DNA from: Mariniradius saccharolyticus AK6
Lineage (GTDB): Bacteria; Bacteroidota; Bacteroidia; Cytophagales; Cyclobacteriaceae
Direction of reading: 5' to 3'
DNA length: 63,891 nt
Assembly: GCF_000330725.2 (NCBI RefSeq)
Contig: NZ_AMZY02000002.1
Coordinates: forward strand, 1 to 63,891
The position numbers were made by a program, and so were the translations under genes. How positions within the stretch are numbered: the stretch's first letter is position 1; every line of letters begins with the position of its first letter. Shown piece by piece: positions 7,492-16,181 of the stretch. Under the pieces are notes generated by a model, which had not been told where the DNA came from, made no database searches, and saw nothing but the letters and a program-made list of their open reading frames with translations.

Positions 7492-7625
7492 AGGTTCTAA
7501 TGGGTTTTATGGTTATAAGTTAAGCATAAGGCAGCGAGATACATCATTTATTTTGACCAATGGAAAAATCGCCATATGATATTGTTTGTAGAACTTGTTT
7601 TTTAACTTCGAAGAAATTAAAATCC

Positions 7626-8669
7626 ATGAAAACCAGCCGCCGTCAATTTATCCAACAAACCGCCCTTACGGGATTCTTTATGAGCATTGCACCATCATTT
7701 TCCTTTTCTGAAAACAACGATTTGATATTGGGTCATGGCGACTTCAGGTACAAGCTTGATCCCAATTGGGGAAACCTCGACCCTGCCAAATATCCAGTCG
7801 TCAACTGCCACGAAATGGTAATGGACAAAAACAAAAGGATGCTGATGCTTACCGACGAACCCAAAAACAACATGCTGATCTACGATCAATCTGGAAAACT
7901 GCTGGATTCCTGGACGCTCAACCTGCCTGCGGCGCACGGTTTGAGTATTTGTGAAGAAGGTGGAGAGGAATTCCTTTGGATCGTAGACAATGGCGGCAGG
8001 GTCATCAAGACTGACCTCAAGGGAAAGATCATCACGGAGATTCCTTCCCCCGTCAGCGCAGGAATCTACACAGACAAAATGCGCTGGGTGCCCACAGAAA
8101 CCTGCGTAGCGCCCAACGGCGACTTGTACATCACCGACGGTTACGGCTCCCAATTTGTATTGCAATATGATGCCAAGGGTAAATTCGTCCGGAAATTCGG
8201 CGGAGACGGGCATGGCGATGCCCAGTTCAAAACTGTTCATGGGATTGCCGTGGATACCAGGAAAGGAGGGAAACCAACGTTACTCTGCACCTCCCGAGGA
8301 CACAATTCCTTCAAGCGTTTCAGCTTGGAGGGAGAATATATAGAGACGATTTTCCTGCCTGGGGCATTCGTCTGCAGGCCAGTCATCCACGGCAAAAACC
8401 TCTACGCCGGCGTCTGCTGGTCCAGGGCAAAATACCTCGAGCAAATGGACAATTCAGGTTTTGTGACGATTTTGGATGAAAACAACAAAGTAGTATCCAA
8501 CCCAGGCGGCACTGCCCCAAAATATATCGACGGCGAATTGCAGCTGATGATCCAAAAGGAACCGGTTTTCAAGCATTGCCACGATGTCTGCATCGATCAG
8601 GACGAAAACATCTACGTCTGCCAATGGAATGCCAGCCGGAGTTATCCGATGAAGTTGGTGAGGGTGTAG
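7626..8669 (+). CDS. Tat-exported NHL/6-bladed propeller protein
   Basis: 347 residues from ATG 7626, chosen because the Tat-like signal (KTSRRQFIQQTALTGFF) begins there; the longer open frame has an unlikely N-terminus. After the signal, NHL-type blades can be seen: VVNCHEMVMDKNKRMLMLTDE, HGLSICEEGGEEFLWIVDNGGRVIKTD, PNGDLYITDGYGSQFVLQYDAKGKFVRKFGGDG and CHDVCIDQDENIYVCQW. Resembles bacterial peptidylglycine-lyase-like/NHL proteins, but no catalytic ligand set can be confirmed. Role inferred as a periplasmic binding or sugar-related enzyme alongside the divergent isomerase-like gene. Confidence 0.8.
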   Translation: MKTSRRQFIQQTALTGFFMSIAPSFSFSENNDLILGHGDFRYKLDPNWGNLDPAKYPVVNCHEMVMDKNKRMLMLTDEPKNNMLIYDQSGKLLDSWTLNLPAAHGLSICEEGGEEFLWIVDNGGRVIKTDLKGKIITEIPSPVSAGIYTDKMRWVPTETCVAPNGDLYITDGYGSQFVLQYDAKGKFVRKFGGDGHGDAQFKTVHGIAVDTRKGGKPTLLCTSRGHNSFKRFSLEGEYIETIFLPGAFVCRPVIHGKNLYAGVCWSRAKYLEQMDNSGFVTILDENNKVVSNPGGTAPKYIDGELQLMIQKEPVFKHCHDVCIDQDENIYVCQWNASRSYPMKLVRV

Positions 8670-8675
8670 TGAGAG

Positions 8676-8721
8676 GGCAGTGGGCAGTCGCAGTGGGCAG
8701 CATGTCTGTAACTGCCCACTG
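8676..8721. repeat. 7-bp tandem repeat ending in an inverted repeat
   Basis: GGGCAGT repeats (GGGCAGT GGGCAGT CGCAGT GGGCAG) run into a perfect 10-bp inverted repeat, CAGTGGGCAG (8691-8700) with CTGCCCACTG (8712-8721). It lies between the convergent propeller and ABC-F genes and may also serve as a terminator, though there is no T run. Confidence 0.7.
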
Positions 8722-8736
8722 ATCTCTGTGTACTAC

Positions 8737-10632
8737 CTACCCAATCCCCTCCAATTCACTCAATTCGAGCCAACGCATTTCGAGGTTCTCAACCTCATGA
8801 TCGATCGCTACAATGCGCTTTGACCAGTTGGTCATATCAGCGGGGCCACCGCTGCCAGCCTGAATTTTCTCTACCAGTTGATCTTTTTCGCGCTGAAGGG
8901 ATTCTATTTTGCTGCTGGTTTCCTCAAATTCCTTTTTGTCTTTGAAAGTCGCCTTTGGTTTTGACACGGATGCAGCTTCAACCTTCTTAGGTTCAGGCGC
9001 CTTCACTTCCGGCTTTTCAAGCTTTGGGGCTAGTTTTTGTTCTTTTTCCCACTCCCTGAAATCGGTATAGTTCCCCGGAAAATCCTTGATCTTGCCCTCT
9101 CCTTCAAAAACAAACAAATGGTCCACCAAACGGTCCATAAAGTATCTGTCGTGGGAAACAATCAGCAAACATCCGGGAAAATCATCCAAAAACTCCTCCA
9201 AGGTATTGAGCGTCATGATGTCCAGGTCATTGGTAGGCTCATCGAGGATCAGGAAGTTGGGATTTTTGATCAAAACCATCAGTAGCTGTAAACGTCTGCG
9301 CTCTCCACCGCTCAGCTTCTCGATTGGGGTGAACTGCTGCTTGGGCGGAAAACCAAACTTCGTCAGGAACTGCGAAACAGAAATCGTGCTTCCTCCCGCG
9401 ATGGTAACGACCTCGGCGACGTCTTTTACAATGTCGATCAGCCGCTTAGACTCGTCAAACCTGTCCTCTTCCTGTCGGTAATAGCCGATGGCCGTGGTCT
9501 GCCCGATGGTCACTTTGCCCCGGTCCGGCTCCAACAAGCCCGTAATCATATTCAGAAAAGTAGTCTTTCCGGCGCCATTTGGTCCGACAATCCCGATTTT
9601 GTCGCCTTTTTTAAAAATGTATGAAAAATCCTTGATGACAGGCTTGCCGTCGAATGACTTTCCCAATTCGTCGATTTCGATGATTTTATTACCCAACCGC
9701 TGGGTGGTCAGTTTCAGCTCAATCTCGCGCTCCTCGCGCTTTTGGAAGGCCTTCTCTTTGGTTTCCTCAAAAGCATCGACTCTGTATTTCGCCTTTGTCC
9801 CGCGGGCTTTTGGCTGCCGCCTTATCCATTCGAGTTCCTTTTTGTAGAGGCTCTTGGCTTTGTCGATTTCCGTAGCTTCAATCTCCCGGCGCTCGGCTTT
9901 TTTCTCCAAGAAATAGCCATAGTTGCCCATGTAGCGATAGATCTGACCGTTGTCTAGTTCGAGGATTTGGTTGGTGACCTTCTCCAAGAAGTACCGGTCG
10001 TGGGTGACCATCAGCAGGGAGAGATTCGCGCGGGAAAGGTAATCTTCCAGCCACTCAATCGTCTCCAAATCAAGGTGGTTGGTCGGCTCGTCAAGCAGTA
10101 GCAAATCGGGCTTTTCCAAAATAGCCTTTGCCAAAGCTACCCGCTTGCGCTGACCGCCTGAAAGGTTTCCGACAGGCTGTTCGGTGTCCTTCAGTCCCAA
10201 TTTCCCCAAGACCTCCTTGACCTCGTATTCATAATCCCAAGCCTGCATGGCGTCCATTTTGATGAGGAACTGTTGCAGCAGATCGCCATTGTCTTTGCCC
10301 ATTTCGGCATCGAGCATGACCTTATGGTAGGATTCGATCAGGCCCAAGATTTCATTGGTACTGCCTTCGAAAATGGTTTGGTAAATGCTCAAATCAGCAG
10401 CAAAAACCGGGTTTTGGTGGACGTAAGAGACTTTGATCTGTTGGTTGATGCTGAATGTGCCGGAGTCCGCGACTTCAAGGCCCATGATGATTTTCATCAG
10501 CGTAGACTTGCCGGCTCCGTTGATGCCGACGAGGGCGATTTTTTGGCCTTGATCGATGCCAAAGGATATATTCTGGAACAACTTCCGCTCCCCAAAAGAC
10601 TTACTGAGATTTTCTACCGATAAATAATTCAT
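8737..10632 (-). CDS. uup: ABC-F family ATPase (Uup-like)
   Basis: 631 residues from MNYLSVENLSKSFGERK at 10632. The frame remains open for 39 more codons, but those translate the 8-bp repeat tract upstream and are rejected. Two ABC domains in one chain: Walker A GINGAGKST (about 35-43) and GPNGAGKTT (about 349-357), signatures LSGGQRKRVALAK and LSGGERRRLQLL, Walker B LLLLDEPTNHLD and FLILDEPTNDLD. No membrane segment. A charged C-terminal helical domain (KKEFEETSSKIESLQREKDQ) is typical of Uup. ABC-F proteins act on ribosomes or DNA branch structures rather than as transporters. Confidence 0.9.
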   Translation of the reverse strand: MNYLSVENLSKSFGERKLFQNISFGIDQGQKIALVGINGAGKSTLMKIIMGLEVADSGTFSINQQIKVSYVHQNPVFAADLSIYQTIFEGSTNEILGLIESYHKVMLDAEMGKDNGDLLQQFLIKMDAMQAWDYEYEVKEVLGKLGLKDTEQPVGNLSGGQRKRVALAKAILEKPDLLLLDEPTNHLDLETIEWLEDYLSRANLSLLMVTHDRYFLEKVTNQILELDNGQIYRYMGNYGYFLEKKAERREIEATEIDKAKSLYKKELEWIRRQPKARGTKAKYRVDAFEETKEKAFQKREEREIELKLTTQRLGNKIIEIDELGKSFDGKPVIKDFSYIFKKGDKIGIVGPNGAGKTTFLNMITGLLEPDRGKVTIGQTTAIGYYRQEEDRFDESKRLIDIVKDVAEVVTIAGGSTISVSQFLTKFGFPPKQQFTPIEKLSGGERRRLQLLMVLIKNPNFLILDEPTNDLDIMTLNTLEEFLDDFPGCLLIVSHDRYFMDRLVDHLFVFEGEGKIKDFPGNYTDFREWEKEQKLAPKLEKPEVKAPEPKKVEAASVSKPKATFKDKKEFEETSSKIESLQREKDQLVEKIQAGSGGPADMTNWSKRIVAIDHEVENLEMRWLELSELEGIG

Positions 10633-10650
10633 GCCGCAAAGATAGACGGA

Positions 10651-10743
10651 TAAGTATTGGAAGATCGAAAGATTGGAAAATTGATAATTGGAAGATTGGG
10701 GATGGGTGAAAGGGTTGGAAAGTTGAAAGGTTGAAATGTTAGA
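10651..10743. repeat. Degenerate 8-bp tandem repeat tract
   Basis: A purine-rich tract of about 90 bases in which TTG recurs mostly every 8 bases (units such as AGATTGGA, GAAAGTTG, AAAGGTTG). It lies between the ABC-F gene and the YpdA-like gene, upstream of the former. It is open in one frame but codes for nothing recognisable. Confidence 0.7.
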
Positions 10744-10806
10744 AGCCAAGTTTGCTTTCAGGTGATTTTACTCAAATCTCATTTCCCAAATCTCAGATCT
10801 AGCCCC

Positions 10807-11799
10807 TCACTTCTTCCGCAAGATATCCTTCACAATCTGCTCCGCATGGACGATAGAGTTTTCGATAAAAAATTCCCGGGTATTCAATCCCCCGCAGACA
10901 ACACCCGCAAGGTATACGCCGGGCACATTTGATTCCTGATTAGCCTGGTCGTAGCAGGGTTGACGCCTTTCATCCAGACTCAGTTCGACACCCAATTGGT
11001 CCAAAAGCGCAAAATTGGGCACATACCCGGTCATAGCAAGCACAAAGTCATTTTCGATGGCAACCACACCCTCGGGCGTTTGGATCAAAACTTCCTTTTC
11101 CCGGATTTCAACTACCTTCGAATTGGTGAAGGCCTTGATGGAACCTTCCTTGATGCGGTTTTCGATATCGGGCCTGACCCAATATTTGACGTTGGTATCG
11201 ACACTATCTCCCAACAGGACCATGGTCACTTCTGCGCCTTTTCGCCAAGTCTCCAATGCCACATCGACTGCGGAATTTGCCCCGCCGACGACCAACACTT
11301 TCTGACCGATATAGGGCCATGGTTCCTTATAGTAATGTGTGACCTTGGGCAAATCCTCGCCCGGCACATGCATCAGGTTGGGCAGGTCATAAAATCCCGT
11401 CGCAAGAATCAAGTTGCGGGAAAGGTAGCTGCCTTTGGAAGTGATGATTTCAAAGAGGTCGGCTTTTTTGGAAAGGGTTTTGACTTCCTCGTACAGGTTT
11501 ACGCGCAGTTTCCAAGTCGTGTACACACGGCGGTAATACTCCAAGGCCTCGTTGCGGGTGGGTTTGTGGGAAATGGACATGAAAGGAATTCCGCCCATTT
11601 CGAGCTTGTCGGAGGTAGAGAAAAAAGTCATGTTCAGGGGATAGTTGAAAAGTGAATTGGTCAAGACACCCTTCTCAACGATCAGATAATCCAAGCCTGC
11701 CTTTTTACATTCGATCCCGCAGGCAAGCCCAATCGGTCCGCCCCCGACGATCAATACATCCAAAACCTTTTCCTGAACCTCTGTTTCCATAGACAGCAA
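10807..11799 (-). CDS. ypdA: YpdA-family FAD/NAD(P)-binding oxidoreductase
   Basis: 330 residues. N-terminal FAD-binding Rossmann motif GGGPIGLACGIE (about residues 18-29), a second nucleotide-binding motif VVGGANSAVDVALE (about 170-184), and the YpdA-style region LTNSLFNYPLNMTFFSTSDKLEMGG. There is no thioredoxin-reductase CxxC pair. YpdA is the putative bacillithiol disulfide reductase in thiol redox control; Bacteroidota often carry the bacillithiol pathway. The start may be this ATG or the one two codons inside. Six bases separate it from the following NRDE gene. Confidence 0.85.
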   Translation of the reverse strand: MLSMETEVQEKVLDVLIVGGGPIGLACGIECKKAGLDYLIVEKGVLTNSLFNYPLNMTFFSTSDKLEMGGIPFMSISHKPTRNEALEYYRRVYTTWKLRVNLYEEVKTLSKKADLFEIITSKGSYLSRNLILATGFYDLPNLMHVPGEDLPKVTHYYKEPWPYIGQKVLVVGGANSAVDVALETWRKGAEVTMVLLGDSVDTNVKYWVRPDIENRIKEGSIKAFTNSKVVEIREKEVLIQTPEGVVAIENDFVLAMTGYVPNFALLDQLGVELSLDERRQPCYDQANQESNVPGVYLAGVVCGGLNTREFFIENSIVHAEQIVKDILRKK

Positions 11800-11805
11800 A
11801 CACTC

Positions 11806-12582
11806 CTAAACCTGTTTGTGTTCGAGCATTTGGAAGTGCAGCGCTTTCTCCTCAGATCTGTTTTCCGCTTGGAAATACCGGATTTCGTTCATTTCTACTG
11901 TCCCGTCATGGTGCCAAAGCAGCACAGTGGTATTGATGGTGCCGTAGTAGTTGCCGACGTTGATAAACTGTGCCGAAAGCAAGCGCTCCTGCTCCAAAGT
12001 GGCACCGGTGCTTGGCAATTTATCATCCGATTCGAAATCCCGAGACAGGACAACCTCACGCAATCCAATCGGGTCAAACTGCCGGTGTTCAATTTTCTGG
12101 GCCAATTTTTCTTTCGCTTCCAACAGTTTGCGCCAGGGAGTCTCCAAGAGTGCATTGCTGAGGCCATACAGGCCAAAGTCCAGGCGGTGGATTCCCTCCT
12201 GTTTGTTCGAAAAATAGAAAAGCTCATCCCCATCCGCTACGAGGAGGTTGAATCCATCGTACTCGCCTTTTTCGGACTGGATTTTTTCCAAGTAATCCTT
12301 TGGATGATCCTTGCCCTCGAGGAAGTTTTTCACCAAATCGCCACGTGATTTTTCGTATTTGTTCTTGTTGCGCAGGTCGCGGAAATTGGTCAAGGTAGCA
12401 AAACGTCCACCGGGATGGATACCTAGCCAAGTCCCGCCCGCGCGGATATCCTTGCCGGCGTAGAATCCAGCCTCCCATTTGTGCAGGGATTCGGTGGGTC
12501 TTTCGAAAAACTCGTCCCGGTTGGCGACCAAGATGAGTTTGTACTTTGGATGATTATTCCAGTTAAATGCTAATAGACACAT
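11806..12582 (-). CDS. NRDE family (TANGO2-like) protein
   Basis: 258 residues starting MCLLAFNWNNHPKYK at 12582, the standard start for this family; Cys2 would be exposed if the Met is removed, as in Ntn-type hydrolases. The name-giving NRDE motif is in LILVANRDEFFERPT, followed by AGGTWLGIHPGGRFATLTNFR and an Asn/Gly core typical of the family. TANGO2/NRDE proteins are widespread, with roles in haem or lipid handling suggested in animals. The molecular function in bacteria is not settled. Confidence 0.88.
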   Translation of the reverse strand: MCLLAFNWNNHPKYKLILVANRDEFFERPTESLHKWEAGFYAGKDIRAGGTWLGIHPGGRFATLTNFRDLRNKNKYEKSRGDLVKNFLEGKDHPKDYLEKIQSEKGEYDGFNLLVADGDELFYFSNKQEGIHRLDFGLYGLSNALLETPWRKLLEAKEKLAQKIEHRQFDPIGLREVVLSRDFESDDKLPSTGATLEQERLLSAQFINVGNYYGTINTTVLLWHHDGTVEMNEIRYFQAENRSEEKALHFQMLEHKQV

Positions 12583-12611
12583 GGGGCGCAAGATACGAAA
12601 AGAGGCTTTAG

Positions 12612-12650
12612 ATTCGAGATACGAGACAGGAGATTTGAGACATGATACTT
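12612..12650. repeat. 7-bp period repeat tract
   Basis: GAGA recurs at 12616, 12623, 12630 and 12637, with GATA at 12644: an exact 7-bp period. It lies between divergent genes (NRDE and the DUF6922 gene). Confidence 0.65.
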
Positions 12651-12761
12651 TAGGTTTGGGACCCGGAATTGGTGGGGACAAGAGCGCACTGTTTTTGTTC
12701 TTTGGGTTTCAAAGTCCGCATTTATCTTTAACTTTTGGATTGGAAACCCTTTTCTGCGAAC

Positions 12762-13064
12762 ATGGACACAAAACCAAAGCCGATTTTTGACAAACGTATT
12801 TTCTGGGATGTGGCATTTGACCTAATCGACTATGACGAGAAATCTGCTTTCGTTATCACCCGTGTATTTGAACGGGGAGATGTGGAAGATATCAGAAATT
12901 GCAGGCGATATTATGGCGATGACCGGATTAGGGAGGTACTTCTTAACGCAAAATTCCTACCTGAAACACGCATGTACCTCGCCGCGGCTGTAATCGATCG
13001 AGAGATAACTGAATTCCGATGCTACAAACTCAGACAGTCGAACCCGGAACTTTTTCCATACTAG
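12762..13064 (+). CDS. DUF6922-like protein, probable antitoxin
   Basis: 100 residues from ATG 12762 (MDTKPKPIFDKRIFWDVAF). The layout of an FWDVAFDLIDYDEKSAFVITRVFERGDVEDI start, then YYGDDRIREVLLNAKFL and an EFRCYKL end, fits the DUF6922 family, small proteins found directly upstream of AbiEii-type nucleotidyltransferases. The downstream AbiEii gene begins 46 bases before this gene ends, in another frame, so they are co-expressed. Inferred to be the antitoxin or partner of the pair. Confidence 0.78.
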   Translation: MDTKPKPIFDKRIFWDVAFDLIDYDEKSAFVITRVFERGDVEDIRNCRRYYGDDRIREVLLNAKFLPETRMYLAAAVIDREITEFRCYKLRQSNPELFPY

Positions 13065-13645
13065 TCGAACTAAATGAAATTCCTGCGCTGAAGGAATTTG
13101 CATTGGTTGGCGGTACTGCATTATCCCTTATTTTTGGCCATCGGATTTCCGTGGACCTAGACTTTTTCTCCACTTCAAGTTTTTCAAATGAGGATGTCAT
13201 TATTGCCTTGGAAAAAAGATACGGACCTGCCTTTGCAATGGAAAAAAAGCCTCCGCATTTCGGAATATTTTGTTTTATCCAACATACAAAGGTAGATATC
13301 GTCAGGCATCCACACCCTTTGATCAGACCGATTCATACAATCGAGGGCCTCCGCTTCTTCTCCTTAGAAGATATTGTAGCGATGAAAGTGCAAGCAATAT
13401 TGGGAAGGGGAAAAAAGAAGGATTTTTGGGATATCGCCGCGCTGTTGGAACGTTTTTCGGTACGGGATTTTGTGGAATTCCATCGCCAAAAATATCCCAA
13501 CCAATATCTGTTGATTTCGGTACCCCAGGCTATGATCTATTTTGCGGAAGCCGAAGAAGACCAAGATCCCATCAGCCTCAAAGGGCAGACTTGGGAGTCG
13601 GTAAAGGATTTTATCCGGGGAAAAGTAAGAGAGTATCTTCTTTGA
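13019..13645 (+). CDS. AbiEii/AbiGii-family nucleotidyltransferase toxin
   Basis: 208 residues. The nucleotidyltransferase signature is plain: FALVGGTALSLIFGHRISVDLDFF (about residues 27-50), with the GG helix and the DLDFF acidic pair, then KVDIVRHPHPLI with a third acidic residue and FFSLEDIVAMKVQAILGRGKKKDFWDIAALLE, the usual C-terminal block. AbiEii toxins transfer nucleotides to tRNA acceptor ends and arrest growth; the partner is usually a transcriptional antitoxin, but here it is a DUF6922 protein. Nearby tRNA genes 13 kb away are probably a coincidence. Confidence 0.88.
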   Translation: MLQTQTVEPGTFSILVELNEIPALKEFALVGGTALSLIFGHRISVDLDFFSTSSFSNEDVIIALEKRYGPAFAMEKKPPHFGIFCFIQHTKVDIVRHPHPLIRPIHTIEGLRFFSLEDIVAMKVQAILGRGKKKDFWDIAALLERFSVRDFVEFHRQKYPNQYLLISVPQAMIYFAEAEEDQDPISLKGQTWESVKDFIRGKVREYLL

Positions 13646-13681
13646 GCCAACTATTGCTTTATCATTATTTTAACATCTTTT

Positions 13682-13751
13682 TACGAAAAAAATCGTACCC
13701 AATATTTGCATTACGATGCACTTCGTATAACTTTGTACGAAACGAATCGTA
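13682..13751 (+). promoter_or_regulatory. blaI promoter with three operator dyads
   Basis: Promoter: TTTG at 13705-13708, 19-bp spacer, TAACTTTG at 13728-13735. Three identical dyads TACGA-N6-TCGTA sit on it: 13682-13697, 13712-13727 (between the two boxes) and 13736-13751 (start site). Their centres are 30 and 24 bases apart. The form, a short inverted repeat on its own promoter, is what BlaI/MecI dimers bind, so self-repression is expected; the half-site TACGA is specific to this locus. Confidence 0.85.
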
Positions 13752-13760
13752 TTAACCACT

Positions 13761-14135
13761 ATGCAAGCCAAACCAACAGAATCCGAACTGGAAATCCTCT
13801 CCATTCTTTGGGAGTTGAAAACTGCCACGGTGCGGGATATCCACGAACGCCTCGCCCTCACCAAGGACACAGGCTACACCACCACGCTCAAGATCATGCA
13901 GATCATGCATGCCAAGGGACTCCTCCTCCGCGACGAGCAAAACAGGACCCATGTGTACCGTCCGGCCGTGGACGAACAGGTTACCCGAAAAGGTCTCGTG
14001 AGCGATTTCGTGGCCACGGCTTTTGGCGGAAGCGCAAAAAACCTTGTGATGCAGGCCTTGGGACAAGCCAAACCTTCCCTGGAAGAACTCGATGAAATCC
14101 GCGCATTTCTCAACCAACTCGAAAAGGATCAATGA
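13761..14135 (+). CDS. BlaI/MecI/CopY family transcriptional repressor
   Basis: 124 residues. N-terminal winged helix: PTESELEILSILWELKTATVRDIHERLALTKDTGYTTTLKIMQIMHAKGLLLRDEQ is typical of BlaI, followed by a C-terminal dimerisation part with VTRKGLVSDFVATAFGGSAKNLVMQAL. BlaI binds short dyads as a dimer and is cut by the partner M56 protease when the signal arrives. Its start codon is 10 bases past the last operator, and its stop overlaps the start of the M56 gene by four bases, so repressor and sensor are made together. Confidence 0.95.
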   Translation: MQAKPTESELEILSILWELKTATVRDIHERLALTKDTGYTTTLKIMQIMHAKGLLLRDEQNRTHVYRPAVDEQVTRKGLVSDFVATAFGGSAKNLVMQALGQAKPSLEELDEIRAFLNQLEKDQ

Positions 14136-16117
14136 TGGAAACGCTCCAAAATCTCGTCCCTGAGAGATATCTATTTGCCTTGGGTTGGATGATCGTCCAT
14201 GCCATCTGGCAGGTCGCAGGTGTTGGCCTGCTGCTTTGGGTTACTTTGCTTGCTTCCCGACAAAAATCAGCGGCGTTCAAGTACCGACTGAGCATTTCAG
14301 CACTTGTGTTGATCTCTATGGTGGCTTTGGGAACTTTCTTCTATTCTATCCCCGAAGCCGCGCCTACCACTGCGGATATGAATGTGCCATCTGTCGCAAT
14401 CGACAAATCGACTGAAACCAAGGCCGAATACCTCCTTGCAGCGCCATCCGACTGGATGATCGTTTCCAAACGAATCGAAAACTGGATCCCAACATTGGTG
14501 CAAGTCTGGTTTTTGGGGGCCATGCTGTTTTTGGTAAAGCTCGGCACCTCCCTTGCCGATATCAGAAATCTACGGCACAAAAGGCATGAACCTGCCGATC
14601 ATATATGGCAGGAAATTCTCGAAAACCAATTGCGCTCCCTGCGTTTGGGAAGTACCGTAAAGCTGCTGAAAAGCATCCATATCGACATGCCTATGACTTA
14701 CGGCGTATGGAAATCAGTCATCCTGATTCCTGCAGGGCTATTCTTCCAGCTTTCCCCCCAGCAACTCGAAGCGATCATTGCACACGAACTCGCCCATATC
14801 AAGCGGCATGACTACCTCGTCAACCTGTTGCAATCCTTTTTGGAAATCGTGTTCTTTTTCCACCCGATCTTCTGGTGGATCAACAAAATCGCGAAAGAAC
14901 AAAGGGAAAATGCCTGCGACGACCTGGCCATCAAGATGGGCATAGCGCCCAAAGATCTGGCTTATGGCCTGGCCAACGTCCTGAACCATGCGAAAAAACA
15001 AAGTCCCGAAATGGCGATGGCCGCTGCAGGGAGACCCAAAAACCCGACGCTTAACAGGATCAAGAGGATCATGGGTATCAAACCAACTACTTCACAACCA
15101 ACTACTTTAACCACGATGACGATGATGACAACGCTGATGCTTGGCGCCACCCTACTGGTGGGCGCAAGCGACAAGACATCCAAGGAATCTTTCGATGACC
15201 TGATGGCTACCGAATTGAACCTGACCACAATAGAGGGAGACTGGACCAGCCAATATGCATTGGCAAAAAGTGACACCATCCCGCCAAAAGACTCAGTGAG
15301 GGTCTATTTGGATTGGGACAAAATGAGCCCCGAACAGCAGGAGAAGTTCAAAAAGGAAATGGAAGCATTCAAGGACATGGGTATCTTTTTCAAAGATATG
15401 AAGCCTTTATTCGAAGGGATGGCTGATGTGGGAGGTTTCTTTAAGGAATTTCCAATTGCTCCATTTGGCATTGAAGGTGCCCCGATTCCCCCGTTTGAGT
15501 TTTCGATGCCTCAAATGGAATTTGAAGCGCCACCGGTTCCCCTATTCGATATGAGTGATATGCCGCAAATGGATTTTGCGCTTGCACCAGCAATTGAATT
15601 CCCCGCAGAAATCTACTTTTTCCCCGATACTGCCAATGGCTTCGGGTACTCTTTCCAGTACAAGTTTGACACGACCAAAATGTCCAAGGCCGAAATCGAA
15701 AAGAAACGGGCTGAAAGGCAGGCGAAATATGAGGAATATCAAGAAAAGGTAGCCGAAGCCATGGAAAAATGGAACGAGGCCAACAAGGAAAGGATCGAAG
15801 AATGGCAAAAAAAGAACGAAGCTTGGGAGAAAGAACTTGCTCCCAGGGTCGAGGAATTCCAAGCGAAAATGAAGGCATGGGAGCAAGAGAATCAGCCCCG
15901 CATCGAAGAGTTCCAAAAGAAAATGGAGGAATGGCAAAAAGCAAACCAACCCAAAATGGAGGAATTCCAGCGAAGAATGGAAGCTTGGCAGCAAGAAAAC
16001 CAAGTCAAAATGGAGCAGTTTCAGCGCAAGATGGAAGCTTGGCAGCGTGAACACCAGCAGCAGTTGCAGGAACTCCAAAGGACACTACAGGAATCAACCA
16101 AAAAAGGGGGCAATTGA
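14132..16117 (+). CDS. M56 (BlaR1-like) membrane metalloprotease with 18-residue helical repeats
   Basis: 661 residues. N-terminal membrane helices, then a zinc protease motif HELAH (residues 218-222, in EAIIAHELAHIKRHDYLVN) and FFHPIFWWINKIAKEQRENACDD with the distal Glu, typical of M56. A further helix lies near 335-345 (MTTLMLGATLLVG). The usual penicillin-binding sensor domain is missing. Instead a Pro/Met/Phe-rich stretch (about 435-495) leads to a charged helix with five 18-residue units (about 553-642), each with a conserved Trp or Phe. Pairs with the BlaI repressor; the signal is unknown and unlikely to be a beta-lactam bound to a serine. Confidence 0.88.
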   Translation: MMETLQNLVPERYLFALGWMIVHAIWQVAGVGLLLWVTLLASRQKSAAFKYRLSISALVLISMVALGTFFYSIPEAAPTTADMNVPSVAIDKSTETKAEYLLAAPSDWMIVSKRIENWIPTLVQVWFLGAMLFLVKLGTSLADIRNLRHKRHEPADHIWQEILENQLRSLRLGSTVKLLKSIHIDMPMTYGVWKSVILIPAGLFFQLSPQQLEAIIAHELAHIKRHDYLVNLLQSFLEIVFFFHPIFWWINKIAKEQRENACDDLAIKMGIAPKDLAYGLANVLNHAKKQSPEMAMAAAGRPKNPTLNRIKRIMGIKPTTSQPTTLTTMTMMTTLMLGATLLVGASDKTSKESFDDLMATELNLTTIEGDWTSQYALAKSDTIPPKDSVRVYLDWDKMSPEQQEKFKKEMEAFKDMGIFFKDMKPLFEGMADVGGFFKEFPIAPFGIEGAPIPPFEFSMPQMEFEAPPVPLFDMSDMPQMDFALAPAIEFPAEIYFFPDTANGFGYSFQYKFDTTKMSKAEIEKKRAERQAKYEEYQEKVAEAMEKWNEANKERIEEWQKKNEAWEKELAPRVEEFQAKMKAWEQENQPRIEEFQKKMEEWQKANQPKMEEFQRRMEAWQQENQVKMEQFQRKMEAWQREHQQQLQELQRTLQESTKKGGN

Positions 16118-16129
16118 GCCCCCTTTTTT
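16100..16129 (+). terminator. Terminator overlapping the M56 stop codon
   Basis: A 12-bp stem (16100-16111 with 16118-16129; A6-G5-C against G-C5-T6) has a 6-nt loop containing the TGA stop. The last codons therefore form the terminator. Confidence 0.88.
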
Positions 16130-16181
16130 GTTCGCTTTAGTGTAGAATACCATCCGGTAATTTTTAGCGCTTTACCGATTC

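Noticed and set aside
10633-10749. 39-codon N-terminal extension of the ABC-F protein
   Set aside because: It is a translation of the 8-bp repeat tract; the family start MNYLSVENLSKSFG fits 10632.
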